Assembly: GCF_042427585.1 (NCBI RefSeq)
Contig: NZ_JBHMFC010000020.1
Location: forward strand, 18,448-82,447
From: Pseudalgibacter ostreae
Lineage (GTDB): Bacteria > Bacteroidota > Bacteroidia > Flavobacteriales > Flavobacteriaceae
Reading direction: 5' to 3'
DNA: 64,000 bases
In this document: positions 26,577-35,138 of the stretch, piece after piece
Layout of the letters: every line of letters begins with the position of its first letter
Position numbering within the stretch: position 1 is the first letter of the stretch
Program-made: the position numbers and the translations under genes
The notes under the pieces: model-generated
Database searches by the model: none
The model's input: the letters and a program-made list of their open reading frames with translations, nothing else
What the model was told of the DNA's origin: nothing

Positions 26577-26641
26577 TTGTTCAATTTCTTTCACTGAATA
26601 AAAATACACATCAAAAAGAATTCAATTTCATAATTTTCACA

Positions 26642-26671
26642 AGCATTCTTTTAAACAGCATTGCTTTTAAA
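26642..26671 (+). promoter_or_regulatory. Near-perfect 15-bp direct repeat upstream of the TIM-barrel gene
   Basis: AGCATT-CTTTTAAA (26642-26655) and AGCATTGCTTTTAAA (26657-26671) differ by one inserted base and lie 12 nt before the ATG at 26684. AraC-type proteins commonly bind direct repeats, so this is a candidate site for the neighbouring regulator. Confidence 0.4.
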
Positions 26672-26683
26672 ATATTTTATGAT

Positions 26684-27640
26684 ATGAAACGCAGGTTTTT
26701 TTTAAACAGAACAGTTCAAGCAAGTGCAGCACTTTCCCTAATGGGGTTATATGCCTGTAAAAATCCTGAAAAAGGAAAAAAGGTTTTACAGACGCTGGAT
26801 AAAGCGCCATCGTTGTTCTTTAAAATTTCTTTAGCCCAATGGTCTTTGCACCGAGCGTTATTTGATAAGAAAATGGACCATTTGGAGTTTGCCTCTAAAT
26901 CTAGAAGTTTTGGTTGCGAAGGCCTAGAATATGTCAATGCTTTTTTTAAAGATAAAGCAAAAGACATGGCTTATTTGAAAGAAATGAATACTCGAGCCAA
27001 TTCTGAAGGGCAACAGAATGTGTTGATTATGATAGATGGTGAAGGCCATTTGGCAGATGCTGATAAAGTAAAAAGAACTCAAGCCATAGAAAACCATTAC
27101 AAATGGGTGGAAGCTGCACATGTATTAGGTTGTCAGGCTATTCGGGTAAATCTGGCTGGTGGTGTTGAAGAAAACGATGCTGTAAAGGCTGCGGTTGATT
27201 CTTTATCAAAGCTCTCAGATTTTGCAAAAGGCTCTAATATTAATGTATTGGTAGAAAATCATGGAGGGTTTTCATCCCATGGTGAATGGATGTCACGGGT
27301 ATTCTCGAAAATTGAAAATGAAAATTGTGGTACGTTGCCCGATTTTGGAAATTTTTGTATAGAAAAAGATGAAAACGGACAGTGTGTTGATGCGTATGAC
27401 CGTTATAAAGGAATGTTAGAGTTGTTGCCGTATGCAAAAGCTATAAGTGCGAAATCCTATGCTTTTGATGCGCAAGGCAATGAGACTACTATTGACTATC
27501 TGAGAGTCATGGGTATGGTTAAAGATGCAGGGTATGCTGGTTTTGTGGGTATCGAATATGAGGGCAGTGGGGTTTCTGAAGATCAAGGTATTGAATTAAC
27601 GCGCGATTTATTGATTAAAGTGGGCAAGCAACTTTCGTAA
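26684..27640 (+). CDS. Exported TIM-barrel sugar isomerase/epimerase-like protein
   Basis: The protein has 318 residues. The N-terminus has both a twin-arginine (MKRRFFLNRT) and a lipobox-like (GLYACK) signature, so Tat export with lipid anchoring is likely. The AP-endonuclease-2/xylose-isomerase-like TIM barrel spans about 45-318, with putative metal ligands in LVENHGGF, TLPDFGNF and GIEYEGSG. Family members related to 3-keto sugar breakdown act as hydratases, but isomerase activity is equally possible. It is the first gene of the plus-strand arm. Confidence 0.8.
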   Translation: MKRRFFLNRTVQASAALSLMGLYACKNPEKGKKVLQTLDKAPSLFFKISLAQWSLHRALFDKKMDHLEFASKSRSFGCEGLEYVNAFFKDKAKDMAYLKEMNTRANSEGQQNVLIMIDGEGHLADADKVKRTQAIENHYKWVEAAHVLGCQAIRVNLAGGVEENDAVKAAVDSLSKLSDFAKGSNINVLVENHGGFSSHGEWMSRVFSKIENENCGTLPDFGNFCIEKDENGQCVDAYDRYKGMLELLPYAKAISAKSYAFDAQGNETTIDYLRVMGMVKDAGYAGFVGIEYEGSGVSEDQGIELTRDLLIKVGKQLS

Positions 27641-27668
27641 TATAAAAAAACTAAACTAAATTTTGAAT

Positions 27669-28847
27669 ATGGAACACATTAATAAAAACAGACTGTTTCT
27701 AGCAAGTTGCCTAGCATTGATTACTACAGCCATGACTTTTGCTATTAGAGCCCGACTGGAAACCGTTTTTGGTCCAGAAGGCGTAGGCTTAACCTTAGAG
27801 CAATTGGGATATGCTTTTGCTCCAGCGTTTTTTGGCTTTACAATTGCCATGATTATTGGAGGGCCTTTAGTCGATTTGTTGGGCATAAAAAAAATCACTT
27901 GGATGGCATTTGTAACACATGCCGTAGGGATTGTGTTAACGTTGATGGCAGACTCCATGACGTCTCTTTTTGTGGCTACATTATGTATCGGGATAGGGAA
28001 TGGTATGGTAGAGGCCGCATTAAATCCTATGGTGGCTTCTCTTTATAGTACTGAGAAAACAAAAATGTTAAACAGGTTTCACGTTTGGTTCCCTGGAGGG
28101 ATTGTCATTGGGGCTGTTTTAGGTTGGCTTATCATGGATGTTATGGGCTTAAGCTGGCAAGTTATGGTGGCCACCTTATTTGTACCCTTAATCATTTATG
28201 GCGTTTTATTTTTTGGTCAAAACATGCCTATTACAGAGCGGGTTCAATTAGGAATTAGTAATAAGAAAATGTTCCTGAGCGTGTTTAAACCCTTGTTTTT
28301 ATTTATGGTGTTTTGCATGCTTTTAACGGCAGCATCAGAATTAGGAACCACACAACGAATCGAATCGCTTTTAAAAGAATCGGTTGCTGCACCGTTATTG
28401 GTATTGGCGTTTATAAATGGTATTATGGCGTTAGGAAGATTGTTTGCAGGGAAAGTAGTTCATAGATTAAAGCCCTCCGGAATGTTGTTGTACTCGGCTA
28501 TACTTACATTTATTGGCTTGTGGTTGCTTACTCTTGCTAGTGGCGGGATGGTATTTGCAGCCGCAGCTGTATTTGCCGTGGGAGTGACATTCTTTTGGCC
28601 TACCATGTTGGGTTTTGTCGCAGAGTATTTGCCAGAAACTGGAGCTTTAGGGCTTTCCATAATGGGGGGTGCAGGTATGTTTTCGGTATCTATCGTATTG
28701 CCTATTATGGGTAATCTTATGGATACGGGTAGTGCTGGCGAGGCGTTGCGTACCATGTCTATTTTACCGGCCATACTTATAGCGGCATTTGTAGGTTTAA
28801 ATATCTACATGAAAAAATATAAAACAGTTACAACACAACACGTATAA
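27669..28847 (+). CDS. MFS sugar transporter
   Basis: The protein has 392 residues from ATG 27669-27671; a TTG two codons earlier is also in frame but less likely. Twelve membrane helices are evident. It carries a motif-A-like GGPLVDLLGIKK between helices 2 and 3 and an equivalent FAGKVVHRLKPSG between helices 8 and 9. Its place between sugar enzymes suggests uptake of the locus's sugar or its keto product into the cytoplasm. Confidence 0.83.
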   Translation: MEHINKNRLFLASCLALITTAMTFAIRARLETVFGPEGVGLTLEQLGYAFAPAFFGFTIAMIIGGPLVDLLGIKKITWMAFVTHAVGIVLTLMADSMTSLFVATLCIGIGNGMVEAALNPMVASLYSTEKTKMLNRFHVWFPGGIVIGAVLGWLIMDVMGLSWQVMVATLFVPLIIYGVLFFGQNMPITERVQLGISNKKMFLSVFKPLFLFMVFCMLLTAASELGTTQRIESLLKESVAAPLLVLAFINGIMALGRLFAGKVVHRLKPSGMLLYSAILTFIGLWLLTLASGGMVFAAAAVFAVGVTFFWPTMLGFVAEYLPETGALGLSIMGGAGMFSVSIVLPIMGNLMDTGSAGEALRTMSILPAILIAAFVGLNIYMKKYKTVTTQHV

Positions 28848-28855
28848 ATATTACA

Positions 28856-30001
28856 ATGACAAGAAAATTAAGAATGGGAATGGTTGGTGGAGGCACCGGC
28901 TCATTCATTGGCGATGTTCATAGAAAAGCAGCTTCCATTGATGGAAGGATAGAATTGGTGTGTGGTGCCTTTAGTAGCACGGCCGAAAAATCAATTGCTT
29001 CTGGGAAGGCTTTGAATTTAGACCACAATAGGTGCTATGGTTCATTTGAAGAGATGATTTTGAAAGAAAAGGCATTGCCTGAGGAGGTTCGGATGGACTT
29101 TGTTGCGATTGTTACACCTAATCATATGCATTTTCCGCCCACAAAAATGGCTCTAGAAAATGGGTTCCATGTGGTGTGCGATAAACCAGTAACCTTAACG
29201 CTGGAAGAGGCGATTGCGCTTCAAGAGCTTATAAAAAGTAGTGGGAAACTATTTGCCTTAACCCATAACTATACCGGGAACTCTATGGTAAAACAAGCGA
29301 GAGCAATGGTTGCAAATGGCGAGTTGGGAACCATAAGAAAAGTACAGGTTCAATACTTACAAGGCTGGTTGTCTACCACGGTGGAAACGACCGATAATAA
29401 ACAAGCGGCCTGGAGAACCGACCCTAAAAAATCTGGGATTGGTGGCGCTTTAGGTGATATAGGAACGCATGCCGAAAACTTAATGGCTTACATTACAGGA
29501 CTAGAAATCCATGAAATTGCTGCCGATCTTGGAACGTTTGGAGCGGGGCGTGTTTTGGATGATGATGGTAATATGCTGATTAGAATGACAAATGGTGCAA
29601 AAGGCAGTATTTCCATTTCGCAAATAGCCTTAGGTGAAGAAAATAATTTGGCCATTAAAGTTTATGGTACCAAAGGGAGTTTGGAGTGGCATCAAGAGAA
29701 TCCCAATGAGTTGATTACGCGTTGGTTAGACGAGCCTAAAAAGGTGTATACCCCAAACGGAAATGGTCTGCATCCAGAAGCCCTGAATGTTTCTAGAATT
29801 CCGGCAGGACATCCAGAAGGATATTTAGAGGCATTTGCGACCATTTATAAAAATTTCGCGGAGCATCTTACAGCTATTAATAACGGAAATATTATTGAAA
29901 AACCAGATTATCCAAGCATTGAAGAGGGCGTTAGGGGTATGAAATTTATCTATGCCGCTGTGAAAAGTGACGCTAATAATGGAACTTGGACCACATTATA
30001 A
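28856..30001 (+). CDS. Gfo/Idh/MocA family oxidoreductase
   Basis: The protein has 381 residues. An N-terminal Rossmann fold begins GMVGGGTGSFIGDVHRKAA (about 6-24). The catalytic-lysine motif is CDKPVTLTLEEA (near residue 110; usually EKP) and GGALGDIGTHAENL (near 198) contributes the substrate-binding His and Asp. NAD(P)-dependent members reduce or oxidise sugars; here a 3-keto sugar reductase or dehydrogenase role fits. No signal peptide, so it is cytoplasmic. It follows the transporter by 8 nt. Confidence 0.88.
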   Translation: MTRKLRMGMVGGGTGSFIGDVHRKAASIDGRIELVCGAFSSTAEKSIASGKALNLDHNRCYGSFEEMILKEKALPEEVRMDFVAIVTPNHMHFPPTKMALENGFHVVCDKPVTLTLEEAIALQELIKSSGKLFALTHNYTGNSMVKQARAMVANGELGTIRKVQVQYLQGWLSTTVETTDNKQAAWRTDPKKSGIGGALGDIGTHAENLMAYITGLEIHEIAADLGTFGAGRVLDDDGNMLIRMTNGAKGSISISQIALGEENNLAIKVYGTKGSLEWHQENPNELITRWLDEPKKVYTPNGNGLHPEALNVSRIPAGHPEGYLEAFATIYKNFAEHLTAINNGNIIEKPDYPSIEEGVRGMKFIYAAVKSDANNGTWTTL

Positions 30002-30013
30002 AACATTTATGTT

Positions 30014-31066
30014 ATGAAAACGATTAAAGGACCTGCTGTTTTTTTAGCACAGTTCGCTGGAAGCGACGCACCATTTAATACTTTAGATGGTATGTGTAAA
30101 TGGGCATCAGATTTAGGTTATAAAGGCATCCAAATTCCTACTTGGGAACCTGGATTAATAGATATTGATAAAGCTGCTACAAGTCAGACGTATTGTGATG
30201 AGCTGAAAGGGAAGGTCAACGCCTATGGGTTGGAAATAACCGAGCTTTCTACCCATTTGCAAGGGCAACTGGTAGCGGTAAATCCAGCTTACGATACCAT
30301 GTTCGATGGTTTTGCACCTGATAAAGTGAGACGCAACCCTAAAGCGAGAACCGAATGGGCTATAGATATTGTAAAAAAAGCAGGAACGGCAAGTGGTCGT
30401 TTAGGTTTAAAATCGCATGCTACATTTTCGGGAGGGTTGTTGTGGCATACCGTCTACCCGTGGCCGCAACGCCCCAACGGGTTGGTGGATATGGGTTTTG
30501 AAGAATTGGCGAAGCGTTGGCTTCCTATTTTAAATCATTTTGATGCACAAGGGGTAGACGTCTGTTATGAACTGCATCCTGGAGAAGATTTGCATGATGG
30601 TATTTCTTTTGAGCGCTTTTTGAAAGCCACTGGAAATCATAATCGGGCCAATATTTTGTACGATCCGAGTCATTTCATATTACAACAATTGGATTATTTA
30701 ACGTTTATAGATTACTATCATGAGCGTATTAAGGCCTTCCACGTTAAGGACGCCGAATTTAATGCTACGGGCAAACAGGGGGTTTACGGCGGGTATTCCG
30801 ACTGGAAGGATCGGGCAGGCCGTTTCCGTTCGTTAGGGGATGGGCAGGTAGATTTCTCAGGAATCTTTTCAAAATTAACCACCCATGGCTGCGACGTCTG
30901 GGCTGTTATGGAATGGGAATGTTGTATAAAGTCGTCTGAACAAGGTGCGAGAGAAGGTGCGCCTTTTATACAAAAACATATTATTGAAGCGGCAGAGCGT
31001 AGTTTTGATGATTTTGCAGGCGGAGATACAGATGAGAATTTATTAAAAAGCATCTTAGGGATTTAA
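30014..31066 (+). CDS. Cytoplasmic TIM-barrel sugar isomerase/epimerase-like protein
   Basis: This is a 350-residue AP-endonuclease-2-like TIM barrel without signal. Likely metal ligands lie in VCYELHPGED, LYDPSHF, AFHVKDAEF and AVMEWECC. GDGQVDFSGIFSKL is a family hallmark. It is longer than the exported paralogue at 26684 and not closely similar to it, so the two probably act on different intermediates. The gene starts 12 nt after the dehydrogenase. Confidence 0.85.
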   Translation: MKTIKGPAVFLAQFAGSDAPFNTLDGMCKWASDLGYKGIQIPTWEPGLIDIDKAATSQTYCDELKGKVNAYGLEITELSTHLQGQLVAVNPAYDTMFDGFAPDKVRRNPKARTEWAIDIVKKAGTASGRLGLKSHATFSGGLLWHTVYPWPQRPNGLVDMGFEELAKRWLPILNHFDAQGVDVCYELHPGEDLHDGISFERFLKATGNHNRANILYDPSHFILQQLDYLTFIDYYHERIKAFHVKDAEFNATGKQGVYGGYSDWKDRAGRFRSLGDGQVDFSGIFSKLTTHGCDVWAVMEWECCIKSSEQGAREGAPFIQKHIIEAAERSFDDFAGGDTDENLLKSILGI

Positions 31067-31078
31067 AATAAAAGTCGT

Positions 31079-31828
31079 ATGTGGAAAATGGTTTGGTGTT
31101 TTGTGATGTCTTGTTCATGTGTTGTTTTTGCTCAAGACAGAAACAAAACGATGAAGCCAGAGGATACAGAGCTTTGGGAGCCTAAAGTATCTGTTGTGAA
31201 ACCGGGAGTAGGGCATGCGCCGCCCAGTGATGCCATTGTCTTATTTGATGGCTCAAATTTAGAGCAATGGGAAAGTGTGGGGGGATCTGGAGCGGCAGAC
31301 TGGTATATCAATAAAGATGGCAGTATGACCGTTAAAAACAACGCGGGTGATATTCAAACCAAATCATGTTTTGGGAGTGTGCAGCTTCATATAGAATGGA
31401 AATCGCCTGTAAAGGTTCAAGGTGAAGGCCAAGCACGTGGAAATAGTGGCGTGTTTTTGCAATCTCGATATGAAGTCCAGGTACTGGATAACAATAATAA
31501 TGACACATATGTAAATGGCCAAGCAGGGTCTATTTACAAACAATCGGCACCATTGGTCCATGCAGCCGTTAAAACTGGTGAATGGAATACTTACGATATC
31601 ATTTATCACGCCCCAGAATTTGATGCTAATGGTCATGTAAACAAACGTGCTACCATGACTGTGTTGCTTAATGGGGTGTTAATTCAAGATCATGTTTCGC
31701 TTTTAGGCCCCACGGTTTTTGTTGGGCACCCAAAGTATGTAAAACATGGTAAAGCGCCATTACAATTACAAGATCACCAGGACAATAGCCGAGTAAGCTT
31801 CCGAAACATTTGGCTTAGAGAACTTTAA
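31079..31828 (+). CDS. Secreted DUF1080 (3-keto-disaccharide hydrolase family) protein
   Basis: The protein has 249 residues. The signal sequence ends SCVVFAQ, giving a free periplasmic protein rather than a lipoprotein. The DUF1080 core includes IVLFDGSNLEQWES, GNSGVFLQSRYEVQVLDN (about residues 120-137) and a C-terminal VSFRNIWLREL strand. It is a different subgroup from the lipoprotein at 21307, retaining the canonical SGVFLQ...EVQVLD motif. It ends the plus-strand arm and is followed by a strong hairpin. Confidence 0.88.
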   Translation: MWKMVWCFVMSCSCVVFAQDRNKTMKPEDTELWEPKVSVVKPGVGHAPPSDAIVLFDGSNLEQWESVGGSGAADWYINKDGSMTVKNNAGDIQTKSCFGSVQLHIEWKSPVKVQGEGQARGNSGVFLQSRYEVQVLDNNNNDTYVNGQAGSIYKQSAPLVHAAVKTGEWNTYDIIYHAPEFDANGHVNKRATMTVLLNGVLIQDHVSLLGPTVFVGHPKYVKHGKAPLQLQDHQDNSRVSFRNIWLREL

Positions 31829-31842
31829 TGTAGAAATTAAGC

Positions 31843-31883
31843 AACATGATATATAAAGATATGGATTTTTTATATATCATGTT
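31843..31883. terminator. Terminator hairpin after the sugar locus
   Basis: AACATGATATATAA (31843-31856) and TTATATATCATGTT (31870-31883) form a perfect 14-bp stem, 14 nt after the DUF1080 stop. A T-rich run lies at 31866-31871. The right arm abuts the -33 element of the next promoter. Confidence 0.6.
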
Positions 31884-31911
31884 GTATACTAAATAATAAA
31901 GTGTAGTTTTG
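31882..31911 (+). promoter_or_regulatory. Bacteroidota-type promoter of the arginine operon
   Basis: TTG at 31882-31884 and TAGTTTTG at 31904-31911 are separated by 19 nt, matching the -33 TTG / -7 TAnnTTTG architecture. Transcription would begin near 31918, leaving a leader of about 330 nt before the GNAT gene. Confidence 0.5.
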
Positions 31912-32247
31912 TACTTTATATTAACGAAAGGGGCTTGCGCCGACGATTTAGAGTTAATAGTTTAGGTAGTTATTCAGTGAAAACAGGAAGCCACATATCT
32001 CTTATCTCTCATGTTTTAGTAGCAAATACTAAAACAGCTGTTGTGCGTATTCCTCAGAATCGTCCCTAGGGGACGATATCTTTTAAGAAAGTAGTTTGCT
32101 TTCCATTTCCGTTAATATTTTTTAAATATAATTATTCGTTATTAAAGTAAAAAAGATACTTTAGTAAGAACTATTTTGATTTAAGGGTCAGGGTTCTGAT
32201 TTTTTAGATTTTAATAGACATGTGTTTTTTAAAAACCATAAATTAAA
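31912..32247 (+). promoter_or_regulatory. Structured 5' leader of the arginine operon
   Basis: There is no credible gene here. It contains two perfect hairpins: TGTTTTAGTA-gcaaa-TACTAAAACA (32012-32036) and ATCGTCCC-tag-GGGACGAT (32059-32077). Neither is followed immediately by a T run, so they are not plain terminators. The distal part before the ATG is A/T-rich. It may be a cis-acting leader; no known riboswitch class is recognised. Confidence 0.45.
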
Positions 32248-32814
32248 ATGAATACTGCATTGGATATTGATATCAAGACTGTTATAGAAGAAGCTGAGGC
32301 CTATTGTGAAAAATCAGAAATAGAAATAAAGCTGGTTTATAAACTTTCTAATAAAACCTTAGAAATTATTTCAGAGCGATCGAAAGAGCTTCCTACCTTA
32401 TATTATGTAAGTGTAGAAATGTTAAAGAAACGTGTTCAGAACGGATGCTTTATATTGAAAAAAGAAGACCGAATTTATGGCCATATCTTTGTTCATGAGC
32501 ATCTTGTTAAAGGCCATTCTGTATACGAGCGGTCTTGTTTATGGGTGGATCGTGAGTGTCGAAATTACAACCTTGGCTTATTGTTGATGGCTAAAATGAC
32601 CGAGTTCTTTTCCGACACCTTTCTGATCTCGATAGCACAAACCCCGAAAGTACATCATTACAACGAATTGTTAGGGATGACGCATGTGACATTATCTAAA
32701 ATGTCGGTGGTATTGGTTGAAGAACTTGAAAAACTAGGAAAATTGCGTGATGAACTTAATTATAGATATTATGTAAATGCCTGTTTTGAGTCTGAAATTA
32801 GACAATTAAAATAA
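32248..32814 (+). CDS. GNAT-family acyltransferase heading the arginine operon
   Basis: The protein has 188 residues. The GNAT core is suggested by GCFILKKEDRIYGHIFVHEH (beta4) and SCLWVDRECRNYNLGLLLMAKMTEFF (about 96-121), in which RNYNLGLLL takes the place of the CoA-pyrophosphate loop. It starts the arginine operon, 28 nt before argG. No classical argA or argJ is present in the operon, which makes this the best local candidate for making the N-acylglutamate precursor. That role is inference from context only; a regulator-like GNAT is the alternative. Confidence 0.65.
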   Translation: MNTALDIDIKTVIEEAEAYCEKSEIEIKLVYKLSNKTLEIISERSKELPTLYYVSVEMLKKRVQNGCFILKKEDRIYGHIFVHEHLVKGHSVYERSCLWVDRECRNYNLGLLLMAKMTEFFSDTFLISIAQTPKVHHYNELLGMTHVTLSKMSVVLVEELEKLGKLRDELNYRYYVNACFESEIRQLK

Positions 32815-32842
32815 AAAAAATAAGTTATAAAATAGTATAAAA

Positions 32843-34018
32843 ATGAAAAAACTAGTAATAGCCTATAGTGGCGGATTAGATACGTCGTACTGTGCCGTAA
32901 GTCTTTCCAAAGAATATGATGTTCATGCTGTAAGTGTGAATACGGGAGGTTTTACAAAAAAAGAAATTGAACATATAGAAAGCAATGCCTATAAAATGGG
33001 TGTTTCAACATATAAGAACATTAATGCAGTGCCTACTTTTTACCAAAAAGTGGTTAAATACTTGATTTTTGGAAATGTTTTAAAAAACAATACCTACCCA
33101 TTGTCGGTAAGTGCAGAGCGTATCATTCAGGCTATTGAAATTGTAGAATATGCCAAAAGTATTGATGCAGAATATATCGCCCATGGGAGTACAGGGGCTG
33201 GTAACGATCAGGTGCGTTTTGATATGATCTTCCAAACCTTGGCACCACATATTAAAATCATTACACCCATAAGAGATGAGAAATTAACCCGGCAAGAGGA
33301 AATAGATTATTTAAAGGCCAATGGTATCGATATGTCTTGGGAAAAGGCAAAATACTCGATTAATAAAGGACTTTGGGGCACAAGTGTAGGAGGATCGGAA
33401 ACCTTAACTTCAGAAAAACCTCTGCCAAGTGAAGCTTACCCATCGCAATTAAAACACGCCGAAGAGGAAAAAGTATCTTTAAGTTTTTTAAAAGGGGAAT
33501 TGGTAGCCGTAAATGGGATAGAGAATGCACCTGAAATTAATATAGAAGTACTTAATGATTTAGCAGCTCCTTATGCTATTGGAAGAGATATCCATGTAGG
33601 GGATACCATTGTGGGTATTAAAGGGCGTGTTGGTTTTGAAGCTGCCGCGGCATTAATTATTATTAAAGCGCATCATTTATTGGAAAAGCATACGCTAACC
33701 AAATGGCAATTGCAACACAAAGAGTATCTCGCAAGTTTTTATGGGATGCATTTACATGAAGGGCAGTATTTAGACCCTGTAATGCGTGATATGGAAGCTT
33801 TTTTAACAAGTAGCCAAGATAAAGTGAGCGGCGAAGTTACCGTAACTTTAAAGCCCTATCATTTTAGTTTAGACGGCATAAAGTCTGATCACGATTTGAT
33901 GAATGCGAAATTTGGAAGCTATGGAGAGGTTAATACAGGCTGGACGGCCGATGAAGCTAAAGGATTTATAAAAATTCTTGGGAATGCGAATAAAATATAT
34001 CAACAAGTAAATTCTTAA
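32843..34018 (+). CDS. argG: Argininosuccinate synthase
   Basis: The protein has 391 residues. It joins citrulline and aspartate with ATP. The N-type ATP-binding P-loop SGGLDTS lies at residues 9-15, and HGSTGAGNDQVRF (near 114) is the citrulline/aspartate-binding segment. IGRDIHVGDTIVGIKGRVGFEAAAA and PGxx-type C-terminal segments match the family. The length is slightly below the usual 400. Second gene of the operon. Confidence 0.95.
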   Translation: MKKLVIAYSGGLDTSYCAVSLSKEYDVHAVSVNTGGFTKKEIEHIESNAYKMGVSTYKNINAVPTFYQKVVKYLIFGNVLKNNTYPLSVSAERIIQAIEIVEYAKSIDAEYIAHGSTGAGNDQVRFDMIFQTLAPHIKIITPIRDEKLTRQEEIDYLKANGIDMSWEKAKYSINKGLWGTSVGGSETLTSEKPLPSEAYPSQLKHAEEEKVSLSFLKGELVAVNGIENAPEINIEVLNDLAAPYAIGRDIHVGDTIVGIKGRVGFEAAAALIIIKAHHLLEKHTLTKWQLQHKEYLASFYGMHLHEGQYLDPVMRDMEAFLTSSQDKVSGEVTVTLKPYHFSLDGIKSDHDLMNAKFGSYGEVNTGWTADEAKGFIKILGNANKIYQQVNS

Positions 34019-34088
34019 TCATAACATGAAACTTGGATCTGTTAGAATTTAAAAATTTTTACAGGTGTAATAGAAAGGGATTTTTAAA

Positions 34089-35072
34089 ATGAAAAAAATT
34101 AAAGTAGGGATTATAGGGGGTGCAGGTTATACAGCTGGCGAGTTAATAAGATTGTTGATTTCGCATCCAAATGCTGAAATGGATTTTGTGTACAGCACGA
34201 GTAATGCAGGAAATAAAATCAGTGACGTGCATCAAGATTTGGTTGGTAATTTGGAGCAGAAATTTACAGGTACCATAAATCCAAATGTCGATGTATTGTT
34301 TTTGTGCTTGGGACATGGAAATTCCATTAAATTTTTAGAAGCGAATACCTTTTCTGAGCAGACCAAAATCATCGATTTAGGAAATGATTTCAGATTGGAA
34401 AACGATAAGGTTTTTAAAGGTAAAACATTTGTGTACGGTTTGCCCGAGTTACAAAAATCAGCTATTGAAAAAGCGGATTACATTGCTAACCCAGGTTGTT
34501 TTGCAACCGCCATCCAATTGGCATTATTGCCTTTGGCAGAAAAGAATCTTTTAAAACACGATGTGCACGTTAATGCGGTAACGGGAGCTACAGGAGCTGG
34601 TACTTCATTGTCGGAAACTACTCATTTTACTTGGAGAGACAATAATTACTCCTATTATAAGCCCTTTACACATCAGCATTTGGGGGAAATAAATCAATCT
34701 GTAAAACAGTTGCAGGGTAATTTTTCTTCAGAAATATTGTTTATGCCCAATCGTGGTAATTTTTCAAGAGGCATCTTTGCTACCGTATATACCGATTATG
34801 AAGGCACTCTGGAAGAGGCGGTGACTATCTTTAAAGCCTATTATAAAGATGCTGCGTTTACATTCGTTTCAGACAAGGAGCTGCACTTAAAACAGATTGT
34901 GAACACCAATAAGTGTCTGATCCACTTGCATAAGCACAACAATAAATTACTGATTACAAGTATGATCGATAATTTGTTGAAAGGTGCTTCAGGACAAGCG
35001 GTTCAAAATATGAACTTAATGTTTGGTTTCCCAGAAAAACAAGGCATTGAACTAAAAGCCACTTACTTTTAA
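34089..35072 (+). CDS. argC: N-acyl-gamma-glutamyl-phosphate reductase
   Basis: The protein has 327 residues. The NADP-binding motif is GIIGGAGYTAGELIRLL (residues 7-23). The catalytic cysteine is Cys137 in NPGCFATAIQL. The conserved HQHLGEI and FMPNRGNFSRGI are present; the latter replaces the usual FTPHLxPMxRG with its Arg retained. It reduces N-acetyl- (or N-succinyl-) glutamyl phosphate to the semialdehyde. Third in the operon, after a 70-nt gap. Confidence 0.94.
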   Translation: MKKIKVGIIGGAGYTAGELIRLLISHPNAEMDFVYSTSNAGNKISDVHQDLVGNLEQKFTGTINPNVDVLFLCLGHGNSIKFLEANTFSEQTKIIDLGNDFRLENDKVFKGKTFVYGLPELQKSAIEKADYIANPGCFATAIQLALLPLAEKNLLKHDVHVNAVTGATGAGTSLSETTHFTWRDNNYSYYKPFTHQHLGEINQSVKQLQGNFSSEILFMPNRGNFSRGIFATVYTDYEGTLEEAVTIFKAYYKDAAFTFVSDKELHLKQIVNTNKCLIHLHKHNNKLLITSMIDNLLKGASGQAVQNMNLMFGFPEKQGIELKATYF

Positions 35073-35138
35073 CTTTTAAAAGAAAAAGCTAGGCTAATTT
35101 ATCAATAGAAAGTATTAATCACATTAAAATTAATTATA

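Noticed and set aside
31912..32247. Cobalamin or SAM riboswitch in the arginine leader
   Set aside because: Conserved box sequences of those classes could not be matched; only simple hairpins are visible.
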